In this document: positions 16,253 through 26,558 of the stretch, piece after piece
How the letters are laid out: each line of letters opens with the position of its first letter
Position numbering within the stretch: position 1 is the stretch's first letter
NCBI GenBank assembly: GCA_021325025.1
Contig: JAJPHZ010000033.1
Coordinates: 1-64,000, forward strand
DNA from: Pseudomonadota bacterium
GTDB lineage: Bacteria; Desulfobacterota; Binatia; Binatales; Binataceae
Direction: 5' to 3'
DNA: 64,000 nt
Notes under the pieces: generated by a model
What the model saw: the letters and a program-made list of their open reading frames with translations, nothing else
What the model was told of the DNA's origin: nothing
The model's database searches: none
Position numbers and translations under genes: made by a program

Positions 16253-19200
16253 GTGCACAAGCATCGCCAAATAGTTCGCTCCTCACAGGCCGCTTTGCGG
16301 CTGGCGTGGGCACGGCGGTGGCTTGAGGCGCAAACGCCCGGCGCCGAGGTGTTGGTGCTGGCAGCCAACTGGGAGGCGGCGGATGATTTGGTGCGCGCGG
16401 TGGCGGCGTCGCGCGGCGCGCTGCTCGCGGTGCATCGGCTGACTCTCAACCGCCTGATCGGCCTGCTCGCCGCCGACGACCTCGCCGCGCGCGGCCTCGT
16501 GCCGCTCAGCGCTCTGGCCACCGAGGCGGTGGCCGCCCGCGCAATCCATGGACTTTACGCCGAGCGCGATTCATCCTCGGCCGCTGACGCCGACTTCTTT
16601 GCGGCCGTCGCAGCGCGGCCGGGATTCCCGGCCGCGGTGGCTGGCACGCTTGCGCAGTTGCGCCTTGCCAAGGTCGATCCCGCTGCGCTTGCGGCGTTGG
16701 GCGGCAGTGCCGGCGCGCTGGCCGCTATCCTGGAGCGCTTCGAGCACGAATTGGCGGCCGCTTCGCTGATCGATCGGGCCGGGCTGATTCGGCTGGCGAT
16801 TGCGGCGGCCGCCGCTCGCCCCCGATTCCTGGGATTGCCCACCCTCATCCTCGACGTGCCGGTAGTCAGCGCACTGGAGCGCGATCTGATCGCGGCATTG
16901 GCCGCCCACGCGCCCTCCCTGCTGGCCACGGTTGCGTGCGGGGACTTTCGCACCCAGCGCCATCTCGAACAGGCATTGGCGGTGGAGGCTGAGGAACTGC
17001 CGCGCGCGCCGGATGAAGCACGCTGCTCGCTGCATCTCCTGCAGCAGCATCTGTTCGAGAACTCCGGGCCGGCGCGTTGCGCGCTGGATGATAGCGTGAC
17101 CATTTTCTCCGCACCCGGCGAGTCACGCGAGTGCGTCGAGCTCGTGCGTGCGATCCAGCAACGCGCCGAGCGCGGCGTGCCGTTCGATCAGATCGCCGTG
17201 CTGCTGCACGCGCCAGCCCAGTATTTGCCCCATCTGCAGGAGGCGCTGCGCCGCGCCGAGATTCCCGCCTATTACTGCGCGGGCACCCGGCGCCCCGAAC
17301 CGGGCGGACGCGCCTTGCTGGCGCTGCTCGCGTGCGCCGCCGAACGCCTGTCGGCACGCCGCTTCAGCGAATACTTGTCACTGGCCCAGGTGCCCGACCG
17401 CGATGCCGCACACAGACCTGCGCCACCCTTTGTCGCTCCCGATCCCGAACTGACGCCCTCGGGCCTGGGCGCCGAGCTGGAGGCGGCACCCGCCGTGCAC
17501 GAAAGCCCGACGTATGTCACCGACCCCACGCCGGTCGTGGAGGGCACGCTGCGCGCGCCCTGGCGATGGGAGGAGTTGATCGTCGAAGCGTCGGTGATCG
17601 GCAGTCAGGAGCGATGGCGCCGGCGCCTGGACGGACTGCGCGAGGAATTGATGCGCAGGTGCGAGGAGGTTGAGGAGGAAGCAAGCGCCGCACGGCTGAA
17701 TCGCCAGCTGCTCGACCTCGACCATCTGCGCGAGGTGGCACTGGAAATTATCGACGCGTTGGCCGCGCTGCCGGCCAAGGCGACGTGGGGCGAATGGCTG
17801 GGGCGTCTGCGCGCGCTGACGGCGATGGCGGTGCGCGATTGCGCTCCGGTGCTGGCGGTACTTGCGGAACTCCAGCCGATGGCGCCGGTGGGACCGATCG
17901 GCCTGGAAGAAGTGCGCCTCGTGCTGGGCGAGCGGCTCGGCACGCTGAGCGAGCGTCCGCCGCGCCGGCGCTACGGAGCGGTGTTTGTCGGTCCCGCGGC
18001 TGCGGCGCGCGGACTGAGCTTCGAGGTGGTGCTGGTGCCGGCGCTCTCCGAGCGGCTGTTTCCGCGCAAGGTGGTTGAAGATCCGATCCTGACCGACGCC
18101 GCGCGCCGGCGCATCTCGCCGGACCTGGAGCTGGCCCCCGAGCGCGTTGCGGCCGAACGGCTGGCGCTGCGAATCGCGGTCGGGGCGGCGCGCCGCCAAC
18201 TCTGTTTGTCGTATCCGCGGCTGGACATCGAGCAGGGACGTCCGCGGGTGCCGTCGTTTTACGCGCTGGAGACGCTGCGCGCCGCCGAAGGTTATCTGCC
18301 TGGTTTCGACGAATTGGCCGAGCGCGCCGCCGCGGCGCACGATTTGCGCCTGGGATGGCCCGCGCCGCCCGACGAGCAGGCGGCGATCGACAACGCAGAA
18401 TTCGATTTGGCGCTGCTTCAGCGCCTGGTCGACGCTGACCCCGACACCACCGTCGGCGCGGCGCATTACCTGCTCACCGCCAACCCTCATCTGGCGCGTG
18501 CGCTGCGCGCACGGGGCCGGCGATGGCTGCGGCGATGGACATCCGCCGACGGGCTGGTGGATCCCGATGCCGCCGCGCTCGCCGCGATGGCGCGCCACCA
18601 GTTGACCGCCCGCTCCTTCTCCGCCACCGCACTGCAGCATTATGCGGAATGCCCCTACCGCTTTTTCCTTCAGGCGATCCATCGGCTGGAGCCGCGCGAA
18701 GAGCCTGAGGCGATCGAAGCGCTCGACCCGCTCACGCGCGGCGCGCTGTTTCATGAAGTGCAGTTCGACCTGCTGACGGCGCTGCGCGAGCGGGCGATGC
18801 TGCCGGTCAATCCCGGCAATATCGCCGCGGCGCAGGAGATGGTTGATGACAAGCTGCGCGAGCGCGCCGCCTATTATCATGACCGCCTGGCGCCGGCGAT
18901 CGAAAAGGTCTGGGAGGACGGCATTGCCGCCATCCGCGCCGACCTGCGCGAATGGCTGCGCCGGATGGCGGAGGAGGAGGCGCGCGGATGGTGCCCTGAG
19001 CGCTTCGAGCTTTCCTTCGGTCTGACCGACCGCGAGCAGGCCGACCCCGCCAGTAGCACCGAGGCGGTGGCGCTGCAATGCGGTCTTAAGCTGCGCGGCT
19101 CGATCGACCTCGTCGAGCGCCATTGCAGCGGCGACCTGCGCGTCACTGATCACAAAACGGGCAAGGTGCGCGCGCAAGCCGGCGTGGTAGTCGGTGGCGG

Positions 19201-19567
19201 CAAAATCCTGCAACCGGTGCTCTACGCGCTGGCGGCGGAAAAATTGCTCGGGCAGCCGGTCGCCTCGGGCAGACTTTACTACTGCACCTCGGCCGGCGGT
19301 TATGAGGAACGCGTGGTGGAACTCTCCCGCAAGCTGCAAGACGCGGCCGGCCAGCCGCTGGATAAAACCGCGCGCGAGGTCGCGGGCGATGTCGTCGCGA
19401 TAATCGGGGCGGCGCTGGCCGAGGGTTTTTTTCCCGCCGCACCGGATCGGGGCGAATGCGCCTGGTGCGACTACCGCACCGTGTGCGGACCGCACGAGGA
19501 GCTGCGGGTCAAGCGCAAACCGCCGGCGCGGCTTAGGAGCCTGGCCCAGTTGCGGGAGATGCCATGA
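16253..19567 (+). CDS. addB: AddB-like helicase-nuclease subunit with Fe-S-linked nuclease domain
   Basis: An 1104-residue protein with a GTG start. The C-terminal part is a RecB-type nuclease: 'FSATALQHYAECPYRFF', 'LTRGALFHEV' and the catalytic 'VTDHKTGK' (about residue 965). Four cysteines (C800, then C1069-x2-C1072-x5-C1078) match the 4Fe-4S arrangement that encloses the AddB nuclease domain. The N-terminal half is helicase-like but lacks a convincing Walker A, as in AddB proteins that have lost motor activity. The stop overlaps the start of the AddA-like gene by 4 bases (ATGA). Together they should process double-strand ends for recombination. Confidence 0.85.
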   Translation: MHKHRQIVRSSQAALRLAWARRWLEAQTPGAEVLVLAANWEAADDLVRAVAASRGALLAVHRLTLNRLIGLLAADDLAARGLVPLSALATEAVAARAIHGLYAERDSSSAADADFFAAVAARPGFPAAVAGTLAQLRLAKVDPAALAALGGSAGALAAILERFEHELAAASLIDRAGLIRLAIAAAAARPRFLGLPTLILDVPVVSALERDLIAALAAHAPSLLATVACGDFRTQRHLEQALAVEAEELPRAPDEARCSLHLLQQHLFENSGPARCALDDSVTIFSAPGESRECVELVRAIQQRAERGVPFDQIAVLLHAPAQYLPHLQEALRRAEIPAYYCAGTRRPEPGGRALLALLACAAERLSARRFSEYLSLAQVPDRDAAHRPAPPFVAPDPELTPSGLGAELEAAPAVHESPTYVTDPTPVVEGTLRAPWRWEELIVEASVIGSQERWRRRLDGLREELMRRCEEVEEEASAARLNRQLLDLDHLREVALEIIDALAALPAKATWGEWLGRLRALTAMAVRDCAPVLAVLAELQPMAPVGPIGLEEVRLVLGERLGTLSERPPRRRYGAVFVGPAAAARGLSFEVVLVPALSERLFPRKVVEDPILTDAARRRISPDLELAPERVAAERLALRIAVGAARRQLCLSYPRLDIEQGRPRVPSFYALETLRAAEGYLPGFDELAERAAAAHDLRLGWPAPPDEQAAIDNAEFDLALLQRLVDADPDTTVGAAHYLLTANPHLARALRARGRRWLRRWTSADGLVDPDAAALAAMARHQLTARSFSATALQHYAECPYRFFLQAIHRLEPREEPEAIEALDPLTRGALFHEVQFDLLTALRERAMLPVNPGNIAAAQEMVDDKLRERAAYYHDRLAPAIEKVWEDGIAAIRADLREWLRRMAEEEARGWCPERFELSFGLTDREQADPASSTEAVALQCGLKLRGSIDLVERHCSGDLRVTDHKTGKVRAQAGVVVGGGKILQPVLYALAAEKLLGQPVASGRLYYCTSAGGYEERVVELSRKLQDAAGQPLDKTAREVAGDVVAIIGAALAEGFFPAAPDRGECAWCDYRTVCGPHEELRVKRKPPARLRSLAQLREMP

Positions 19568-22500
19568 ACGAGCCGGCGCCGGTTATGGATAAAGGGGCGT
19601 CGAACGGCGCGCCCGCGGCGCTGGTCGATCAGCGCGCCCGCGACCGCATCCTCAACGACCTCGACACCACGCTGGTGATCGAAGCCGCCGCCGGCACCGG
19701 CAAGACCACCGCACTGGTGAGCCGCATTGTTTCGGTGCTCGCGTCGGGCCGCACTACGCTGGATCGGATTGTCGCGGTTACGTTTACCGAAAAGGCGGCC
19801 GGTGAACTCAAGCTGCGCCTGCGCGAGGAAATCGAGCGCGGACGCACCAGCGAGCGGGAAACGCCCGAACGCCGCGCGCGGCTGCGCGATTCGCTGCCCA
19901 AGCTCGAGGAAGCGCGCATCGGCACGATCCATTCCTTTTGCGCCGACCTGCTCAGCGAACGGCCGGTGGAAGCGGGCATCGATCCGCGCTTCAACGTCGC
20001 ACCCGCTGACGCGGCGCTCGACCTGCTCCGGCAAGCCTTCGATAGCTGGTTCGAAAACGAGCTGGCGGCGCCCCATCCCGGGGTACGCCGCATCCTGCGC
20101 CGGCGCAATTTCGAAAACGGCGGCGGACCGCGCCGCAACAACGGCGGCGGACCGCGCCGGCTGCTGTTCGACGCGGTGCGCAAACTGGTCGAATGGCGCG
20201 ACTTCGACGCCGCCTGGCGCTATCACGACTTCGAGCGCGAGCGCGAAATCGACGCTCTGCTCGCCGATTTGAAAGAGTTGGGCGAGCTGGCGGCGTGCGG
20301 CAAGCCCGATGACTGGCTGACGCGCGCGATGGCGGAATTCGGCCGCTTCATCTACGAGACGCAGCGCGTGGAAGCAGTGCGCGGCGGCCGCGATTACGAC
20401 GCGCTGGAGAACGAGCTGCTTAATCTGCTCAAACCCAAACAAAACATCTGGTCCTGGAAAGGCTACGGGCCCTTATATGGCGCGCGCGCCGACGGCGGGC
20501 AGATCGCGCGCCAGGACGTGCTCGACCGCCGCGAGCGCGTGCATCGGCGCCTGGAGAGCTTTCGCGACGCGGCGGGCGCGCAGCTTGCGCCGCTGCTGCG
20601 CGACGAGTTGTGGCCGGTGATTGAGGCCTACAACCAACTCAAGCAGCGCGCCGGCGTACTGGATTTCATGGACCTGCTGCTGATGGCGCGCGACCTGGTG
20701 CGCGACAATGCCGCAGTCCGCGCCCAATTGCAGCGCCGCTTCACCCACATCTTTGTCGACGAATTCCAGGACACCGACCCGCTGCAAGTCGAGATCCTGC
20801 TCCTGCTCAGCGCCGACGATCCCGCCCAGCGCGACTGGCGGGCGGTGCGCCCGCTTGCAGGCAAGTTGTTCATCGTGGGCGATCCCAAGCAATCGATCTA
20901 CCGCTTCCGGCGCGCCGACGTGGCGCTGTATCAGGCGGTCAAGCGCCAGTTGCTGCAATGCGGCGCGCAGCTTGAATATCTGACCGCCAGCTTCCGCCCC
21001 AACTCCGAGATCGCGGAATTCGTCAACGCGGCCTTCGCGCCGCTGATGGTGGAGTCGGCCACGCAGGCGGCCTACGCGCCGCTCAACGCGCTGCGCCCAC
21101 CGCCGCCGCGCCAGCCCGCGGTGGTGGTGCTGCCGGTGCCGGCACCGTGGGGCGATTTCGGCCGGATCGTGAAGTTCCGCATCGACGAATCATTGCCGCA
21201 GGCGGTGGCCGGTTTCATCGCGTGGCTGATTCGCGACAGCCACTGGACGATCACGCAGCGCGACCCCACCGCGCCGCCTATCCCGATCCAGGCGCGCCAC
21301 ATCTGTATTCTGTTTCGCCGCTTCGACGCCTGGGGCGAGGACGTCTCGCGCGGCTACATGCGGGCCCTGGAGGCGCGCCATGTGCCCCACGTCCTGCTCG
21401 GCGGCCGCTCCTTCCACGAGCGCGAAGAGGTAATGACGCTGCGCAACGCCCTGATGGCGATCGAGCGGCCCGACGACGAGCTGGCGGTGTTCGCCACGCT
21501 GCGCGGGCCGATCTTCGCGCTGTCCGACGCGGCGCTGCTGACCTTTCGCGAAACCCTCGGGCGGCTGCATCCCTTCCGCAAGCTCGAACCACAGCCGGCA
21601 GGGGAACTGGCCGAGGTCGCCCAGGCGCTCGACGTGCTGCGCGAACTACATCGCGGACGCAACCGCCGCCCGCTCGCCGATACCATCGGGCAGTTGCTCT
21701 CGCGCACGCGCGCGCATGCGGGATTTGCCGTGTGGCCCACCGGCGAGCAGGCGCTGGCCAATATCATGCGCGTGCTCGACAAGGCGCGCCGCTTCGAGGT
21801 GCGCGGCGGCATCTCTTTCCGCGGCTTCGTTGACCTGCTCGAGCAAGAGGCCGAGGCCGGCGAAGGCGCCGAAGCCAAGGTGGTGGAGGAGGGCACCGAC
21901 GGTGTGCGCATGATGACGGTGCATTCGGCCAAGGGGCTGGAATTTCCGGTCGTGATCCTGGCCGACCCGACCTGCAAGGAAATCGGCGCGGCGCAGCGCC
22001 TGGTCGATCCCGACCGCCGCCTGTGCGCAACCAGCCTGTGCGGATGCATGCCCGAGGAGTTGCTGGAGCGGCGCGAGGACGAGCACCGGCGCGACAGCGA
22101 GGAGGCGATTCGCCTGCTGTACGTGGCCGCCACACGCGCCCGCGACCTGCTGGTGGTGCCGGCCGTCGGCGACCGCAGCGCGGCGCAGGAAGAAGAGGCG
22201 CAGGGATGGCTGCGCAAACTGTCCGCGGTGATCTATCCGCCCGAAAATCGCATTCGGGCGCCGCTGTCGCGCACGCCGCCCGGATGCCCACCCTTTGGCG
22301 AGGAAAGCGTGGCGTCGCGGCCTGCCAGCGCGCCGTCCGGGCTCAAATCGGTAATGCCCGGAGTGCATCGAGCCGCCGCCGGAGCGCATCGCGTGGTCTG
22401 GTGGGATCCCAACACGCTGCAACTCGACGTCGAGGAAGCGGTGGGTCTGCGCCAGATGAAACTGCTGCAGGCTGACGAAAGCGGCCAGGCCTCGGCCGCT

Positions 22501-23121
22501 GGCCGCCAGGCATACCAGCGCTGGGCGGCGCGACGCGAGGCGGCCCGCAACACCGCGGGCATTCCGATGCATCGCGTCGCCACCGCCACCGAAGTCGCCG
22601 CGCAAGCCGTTCAACAGCCGCAGCCCTCAACCCATGATCAGATTGAATTGATCAGCGTGCCGCGCCGGCCCGACCGCCCCCACGGCGCGCGCTTCGGCAC
22701 CCTGGTGCACGGCGCACTGCTGCAGGCGCGCCTGGATGCGGACGCCGGCGAGATCCAGCGCGTCGTCGCGCTCCAGGGCCGGATTATCGGCGCCGACGCG
22801 CAGGAGATGGCGGCTGCGGCCGAAGCCGTCGCGGCCGCGCTGGGCTGCGAGGTGATGAGACGTGCGCATGCCGCCGCCCGATGCCTGCGCGAATGCCCGG
22901 TGTTGGTGTCGATGGCGGACGGGCGGCTGGTCGAAGGGATCGCCGACCTCGCCTTCGAAGAGCAGCAGGGTTCGCAACGCTGCTGGACGGTGGTGGACTT
23001 CAAGACCGACGCCGACATCACCGCCCATCTTGCAACGTATGGCGCGCAATTGGAGATTTATATGAGGGGAATCGCGCACAGCACCGGCATCCAGGCGCGC
23101 GGCGTCCTGCTGTGGGTGTAA
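19564..23121 (+). CDS. addA: AddA/RecB-like helicase-nuclease subunit
   Basis: A 1185-residue protein. Helicase motifs are: Walker A 'AAGTGKT' (42-48), 'VTFTEKAAGELKLR' (Ia), 'VDEFQDTDP' (about 398), 'GDPKQSIYRFRRAD' (about 438), 'MMTVHSAKGLEFPVV' (about 782) and 'VAATRARDLLV' (about 855). The C-terminus carries a RecB-family nuclease: 'HGARFGTLVHGAL', 'GIADLAF' and 'VVDFKTDAD' (about 1144). It pairs with the overlapping AddB-like gene. An odd feature is an in-frame 24-base tandem duplication around residues 185-199 (N-G-G-G-P-R-R twice). No RecC or RecD homologue is seen. Confidence 0.88.
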   Translation: MNEPAPVMDKGASNGAPAALVDQRARDRILNDLDTTLVIEAAAGTGKTTALVSRIVSVLASGRTTLDRIVAVTFTEKAAGELKLRLREEIERGRTSERETPERRARLRDSLPKLEEARIGTIHSFCADLLSERPVEAGIDPRFNVAPADAALDLLRQAFDSWFENELAAPHPGVRRILRRRNFENGGGPRRNNGGGPRRLLFDAVRKLVEWRDFDAAWRYHDFEREREIDALLADLKELGELAACGKPDDWLTRAMAEFGRFIYETQRVEAVRGGRDYDALENELLNLLKPKQNIWSWKGYGPLYGARADGGQIARQDVLDRRERVHRRLESFRDAAGAQLAPLLRDELWPVIEAYNQLKQRAGVLDFMDLLLMARDLVRDNAAVRAQLQRRFTHIFVDEFQDTDPLQVEILLLLSADDPAQRDWRAVRPLAGKLFIVGDPKQSIYRFRRADVALYQAVKRQLLQCGAQLEYLTASFRPNSEIAEFVNAAFAPLMVESATQAAYAPLNALRPPPPRQPAVVVLPVPAPWGDFGRIVKFRIDESLPQAVAGFIAWLIRDSHWTITQRDPTAPPIPIQARHICILFRRFDAWGEDVSRGYMRALEARHVPHVLLGGRSFHEREEVMTLRNALMAIERPDDELAVFATLRGPIFALSDAALLTFRETLGRLHPFRKLEPQPAGELAEVAQALDVLRELHRGRNRRPLADTIGQLLSRTRAHAGFAVWPTGEQALANIMRVLDKARRFEVRGGISFRGFVDLLEQEAEAGEGAEAKVVEEGTDGVRMMTVHSAKGLEFPVVILADPTCKEIGAAQRLVDPDRRLCATSLCGCMPEELLERREDEHRRDSEEAIRLLYVAATRARDLLVVPAVGDRSAAQEEEAQGWLRKLSAVIYPPENRIRAPLSRTPPGCPPFGEESVASRPASAPSGLKSVMPGVHRAAAGAHRVVWWDPNTLQLDVEEAVGLRQMKLLQADESGQASAAGRQAYQRWAARREAARNTAGIPMHRVATATEVAAQAVQQPQPSTHDQIELISVPRRPDRPHGARFGTLVHGALLQARLDADAGEIQRVVALQGRIIGADAQEMAAAAEAVAAALGCEVMRRAHAAARCLRECPVLVSMADGRLVEGIADLAFEEQQGSQRCWTVVDFKTDADITAHLATYGAQLEIYMRGIAHSTGIQARGVLLWV
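20116..20160. repeat. Tandem 24-base duplication inside addA
   Basis: Unit 20116-20139 is followed by a 21-base near-identical partial unit at 20140-20160. It encodes a repeated N-G-G-G-P-R-R and keeps the frame. It looks like replication slippage in a surface loop. Confidence 0.8.
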
Positions 23122-23220
23122 GCGATTGCGGCCAGCCGCTCGTCTCATCGGTGACACGCCGCGTATCCGCACGGCGCGGGTACTCCCGCGGTGGTGGTTG
23201 AGGGAGGACAACTTTTTTCA

Positions 23221-24117
23221 ATGAATGAAACCTTACTGGTCGCCGGCTACGGTTCGTTGCAAAGCGGACACGGGCTGCTCACGGTGCGGCGCAACGGGAA
23301 AAGCCGCCTGGTGGCGCGCGAGGCATTTCCGCTGGCGATTCGCAACGCGCGCCGCGGCCTGGCGAAACCCACCCAGCACGGACGCTACCTGGCGATGGAC
23401 CTGGAGCCCATCGATGCGCACGCGCCAATCACGGCGCGCGCCGGCCTGGGCGAGTCGCAAGATGAAATCGGCGCGTTGGGACTGGTTTTCGACCGCTGCT
23501 GGGCTGAGCGGCTGGCGATGCGCGAGGAGTACGACCCGGGCAAGTTCCTTGAGCTGCTCGCGATGGCGGATCAGGCCGGGATGGCGCTGGGCGATTTTCT
23601 GCTGCGCATCGCCGTCCAGGTTGACTTCGACCTGCTGGCCTATCGCGGCGCGCTGGCCCGGATGCTGGGTTACACTTCACCCGGCTACATCTTCCATCCG
23701 CTGCCGCTGGACGACGGACGGGTGGCGATTGTCGCGATCGGGTCGGGCTTTGACGGCAGCGGCGATCCGGCGGTGCGCTCGCGCCGGGCGCTGTGCGGGA
23801 TCGATCGGCTGATGACGCTGGAGGAGGCGCTGCGCTGTGATCGGCTGGAGATCGATGCGGCCGGTCAGCTTGGATATTTTCTCGAATGTATCCTGGGCGG
23901 CGCGCACGGCTTGTTCGTGGGCGACCTGGTCGCCGGCCTCAATGGCGCCGCCGATCCGCTCGCGCACTTGCTGCGGCAGGTGTTCGATGATGAACAGCGC
24001 CATTTTCTGGACGCGACCGCGCTGAGCGCGGCGCGCTACCGCCAAACTTTTGGCACGTTCGCGCAGGGCGGCCTCGCGCCGCTGTGCGCGCGCGCCGGGC
24101 TGGGCCGCCATCCGTGA
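23221..24117 (+). CDS. Gamma-glutamylcyclotransferase-like protein with unknown C-terminal domain
   Basis: The start is at ATG 23221, after GAGGGAGG. The 298-residue product opens with 'LLVAGYGSLQSGHG', matching the V-x-G-Y-G-S-L signature of the GGCT/AIG2 fold, which in active enzymes positions gamma-glutamyl or similar substrates. The remainder (about residues 110-298) is not familiar. It contains 'TSPGYIFHPLPLDDGRVAIVAIGSG' (positions about 156-180) and an acidic, His-containing segment near the end. No catalytic Glu can be assigned with certainty. The stop overlaps the GTG start of the PTPS homologue, so the two are translationally coupled. Confidence 0.6.
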   Translation: MNETLLVAGYGSLQSGHGLLTVRRNGKSRLVAREAFPLAIRNARRGLAKPTQHGRYLAMDLEPIDAHAPITARAGLGESQDEIGALGLVFDRCWAERLAMREEYDPGKFLELLAMADQAGMALGDFLLRIAVQVDFDLLAYRGALARMLGYTSPGYIFHPLPLDDGRVAIVAIGSGFDGSGDPAVRSRRALCGIDRLMTLEEALRCDRLEIDAAGQLGYFLECILGGAHGLFVGDLVAGLNGAADPLAHLLRQVFDDEQRHFLDATALSAARYRQTFGTFAQGGLAPLCARAGLGRHP

Positions 24118-24614
24118 GTACCGCAAGCGGTCCGTGCTTCGCTATCCACGTCGCCAAGGAGAACCTGAAATTCTCTGCCGCGCACTTTATCGCCTACCCC
24201 GGATTCCGCGAGCCGCTGCATGGCCATAACTACCAGGTCGGCGTCCGGCTGAGCGGCGAGCTTTCCGCTTCCGGCTATGTGTTGGATTTCGGTCTGGTCA
24301 AAAAGCTCACCAAAGAGATAGTTGACAGGCTCGACGAGCGAACGCTAATTCCTGCACGCAGCGATTGTTTGCGCATCGAGGAGGCAGGCGCGCAGGTGCG
24401 CATCGGTTACGAAGGTGACGAATTTGTCCTGCCGCGCAAGGACGTTTGCCTGCTGCCGATCGTGCACAGTTCCGCCGAAGAGCTGGCGCGCTTTATCTGG
24501 GAGCAATTGCGCGAGGCGCTGGCGGCGCGCCGCGCGCTGGAAGGGGTCAGGGAGTTGGAGGTGGCGGTGGCCGAAGGACCTGGGCAGGCGGCGATCTACG
24601 CAGCGGCCGTGTAG
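24114..24614 (+). CDS. 6-pyruvoyl-tetrahydropterin synthase / QueD homologue
   Basis: A 166-residue protein starting at a GTG that overlaps the previous stop by 4 bases. It has the zinc ligands of the family: His in 'FSAAHF', and two in 'LHGHNYQV'. It also has the conserved 'VLDFGLVKK' and the C-terminal 'VAEGPGQAAIY' with the pterin-anchoring Glu. The usual catalytic Cys between the zinc ligands is not obvious ('IAYPGFREP'), which argues against a standard QueD or PTPS reaction. A pterin or deazapurine substrate is likely. Coupling to a GGCT-like protein is unusual. Confidence 0.82.
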   Translation: MSTASGPCFAIHVAKENLKFSAAHFIAYPGFREPLHGHNYQVGVRLSGELSASGYVLDFGLVKKLTKEIVDRLDERTLIPARSDCLRIEEAGAQVRIGYEGDEFVLPRKDVCLLPIVHSSAEELARFIWEQLREALAARRALEGVRELEVAVAEGPGQAAIYAAAV

Positions 24615-24786
24615 CAAACTGACATTTAAGACGCCGGTTAGCGTGCCTTGCCGATGTCCTTGAGCGAGCGCGTTCAGCAAAACTATTGAGAATTGGATTT
24701 TCAGCGGTAGACGCAGTCTTGTTAGGGGCGTCCGCTCCGTGACAGTATCAGCAGATGCTGTCCTGACCAGGGGGGTTCGTGCGTAA

Positions 24787-25835
<1,049 letters not shown>

Positions 25836-25836
<1 letters not shown>

Positions 25837-26276
25837 TGAGCCGCAGGAGCAACCCCGCGCGAATTCTGGTTGTGGACGACGATCCCGACACGGTCGACAT
25901 CCTGAGCCGCCACCTCCAGCGCGAAGGCTTCGTCGCCATCGAGGCGTTCTGCGGAGCGGATTGCCTGCGCATCGCGCGCGAAAGCGACGTCGATGTAATC
26001 CTGCTTGACCTGATGATGCCCGAGATGGACGGCTTTCAGGTCTGCCAGGAACTCAAGGGCGACCCCAAGACCGCCGAAATCCCCATCATCCTGATCACCG
26101 CGCGCGACGATATCGAGGCGCGCGCCGAAGGAATCCGCCTGGGCGCCAGCGAGTTTCTCACCAAACCCTTCTCGCGCCGCCAGCTCGTCGCCCGCATCAA
26201 TTCACAGTTAAACCTCCTGGAAGCCGCCCGCACCACCAAGGCGGTCCTCAACCGCCTGGGCCGCGACCAGAGCTAA
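25836..26276 (+). CDS. Stand-alone response-regulator receiver protein
   Basis: A 146-residue CheY-like protein. The acidic pocket is 'VVDDDPD', the phosphoacceptor Asp lies in 'VILLDLMMPEMDG', the Thr switch in 'ILITARD' and the conserved Lys in 'LTKPFSRRQL'. A short helical tail follows, but no output domain. The start overlaps the stop of the sigma54 activator gene (TGATG), so the two proteins are made together. A direct interaction, as if the response regulator were split in two, is plausible (inference). No histidine kinase is encoded nearby. Confidence 0.92.
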
Positions 26277-26558
26277 GCCAGGCGGGCGCACCGGTATGCA
26301 CCAAACCCGCAGTAGGATCAGCTCTCAGCTTGGCCCGACATTATCCCCTTGACCGCATGCGCCTGGCGGCTCGCCTTGGTGCCGGGCAGGGACGCCCTGG
26401 CGCCTTGAAGCCCGCGGCCACGCACTTTATTGACCCGATGCTTGGGCGGCACCAAGCGGCACTTGCTGCTATTGCCAGGCATAAAGCAGTGATGCGATAA
26501 ACGGGTTGGGGCGGCGCTGGCCGCTTATTCGACGGAGCATTGGCGAGAGGAGAGCCTT
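26277..26558. other. Intergenic gap, no gene seen
   Basis: This 282-base gap separates the receiver gene from the LLM gene. It contains small imperfect hairpins (for example GCTTGG with CCAAGC near 26440-26460) and a Shine-Dalgarno GAGAGGAG just before 26559. No ORF, tRNA or clear promoter was found. Confidence 0.4.

Noticed and set aside
17378-19495. Long minus-strand open frame (about 705 codons) opposite addB
   Set aside because: The plus-strand AddB has clear motifs. The antisense frame has low-complexity Arg/Gln/His composition and no domain, as expected from GC-rich codon bias.
24051-24075. TGGCACG resembling a sigma54 -24 box
   Set aside because: The -12 TTGC element is missing at the right distance and the site is inside a coding region.
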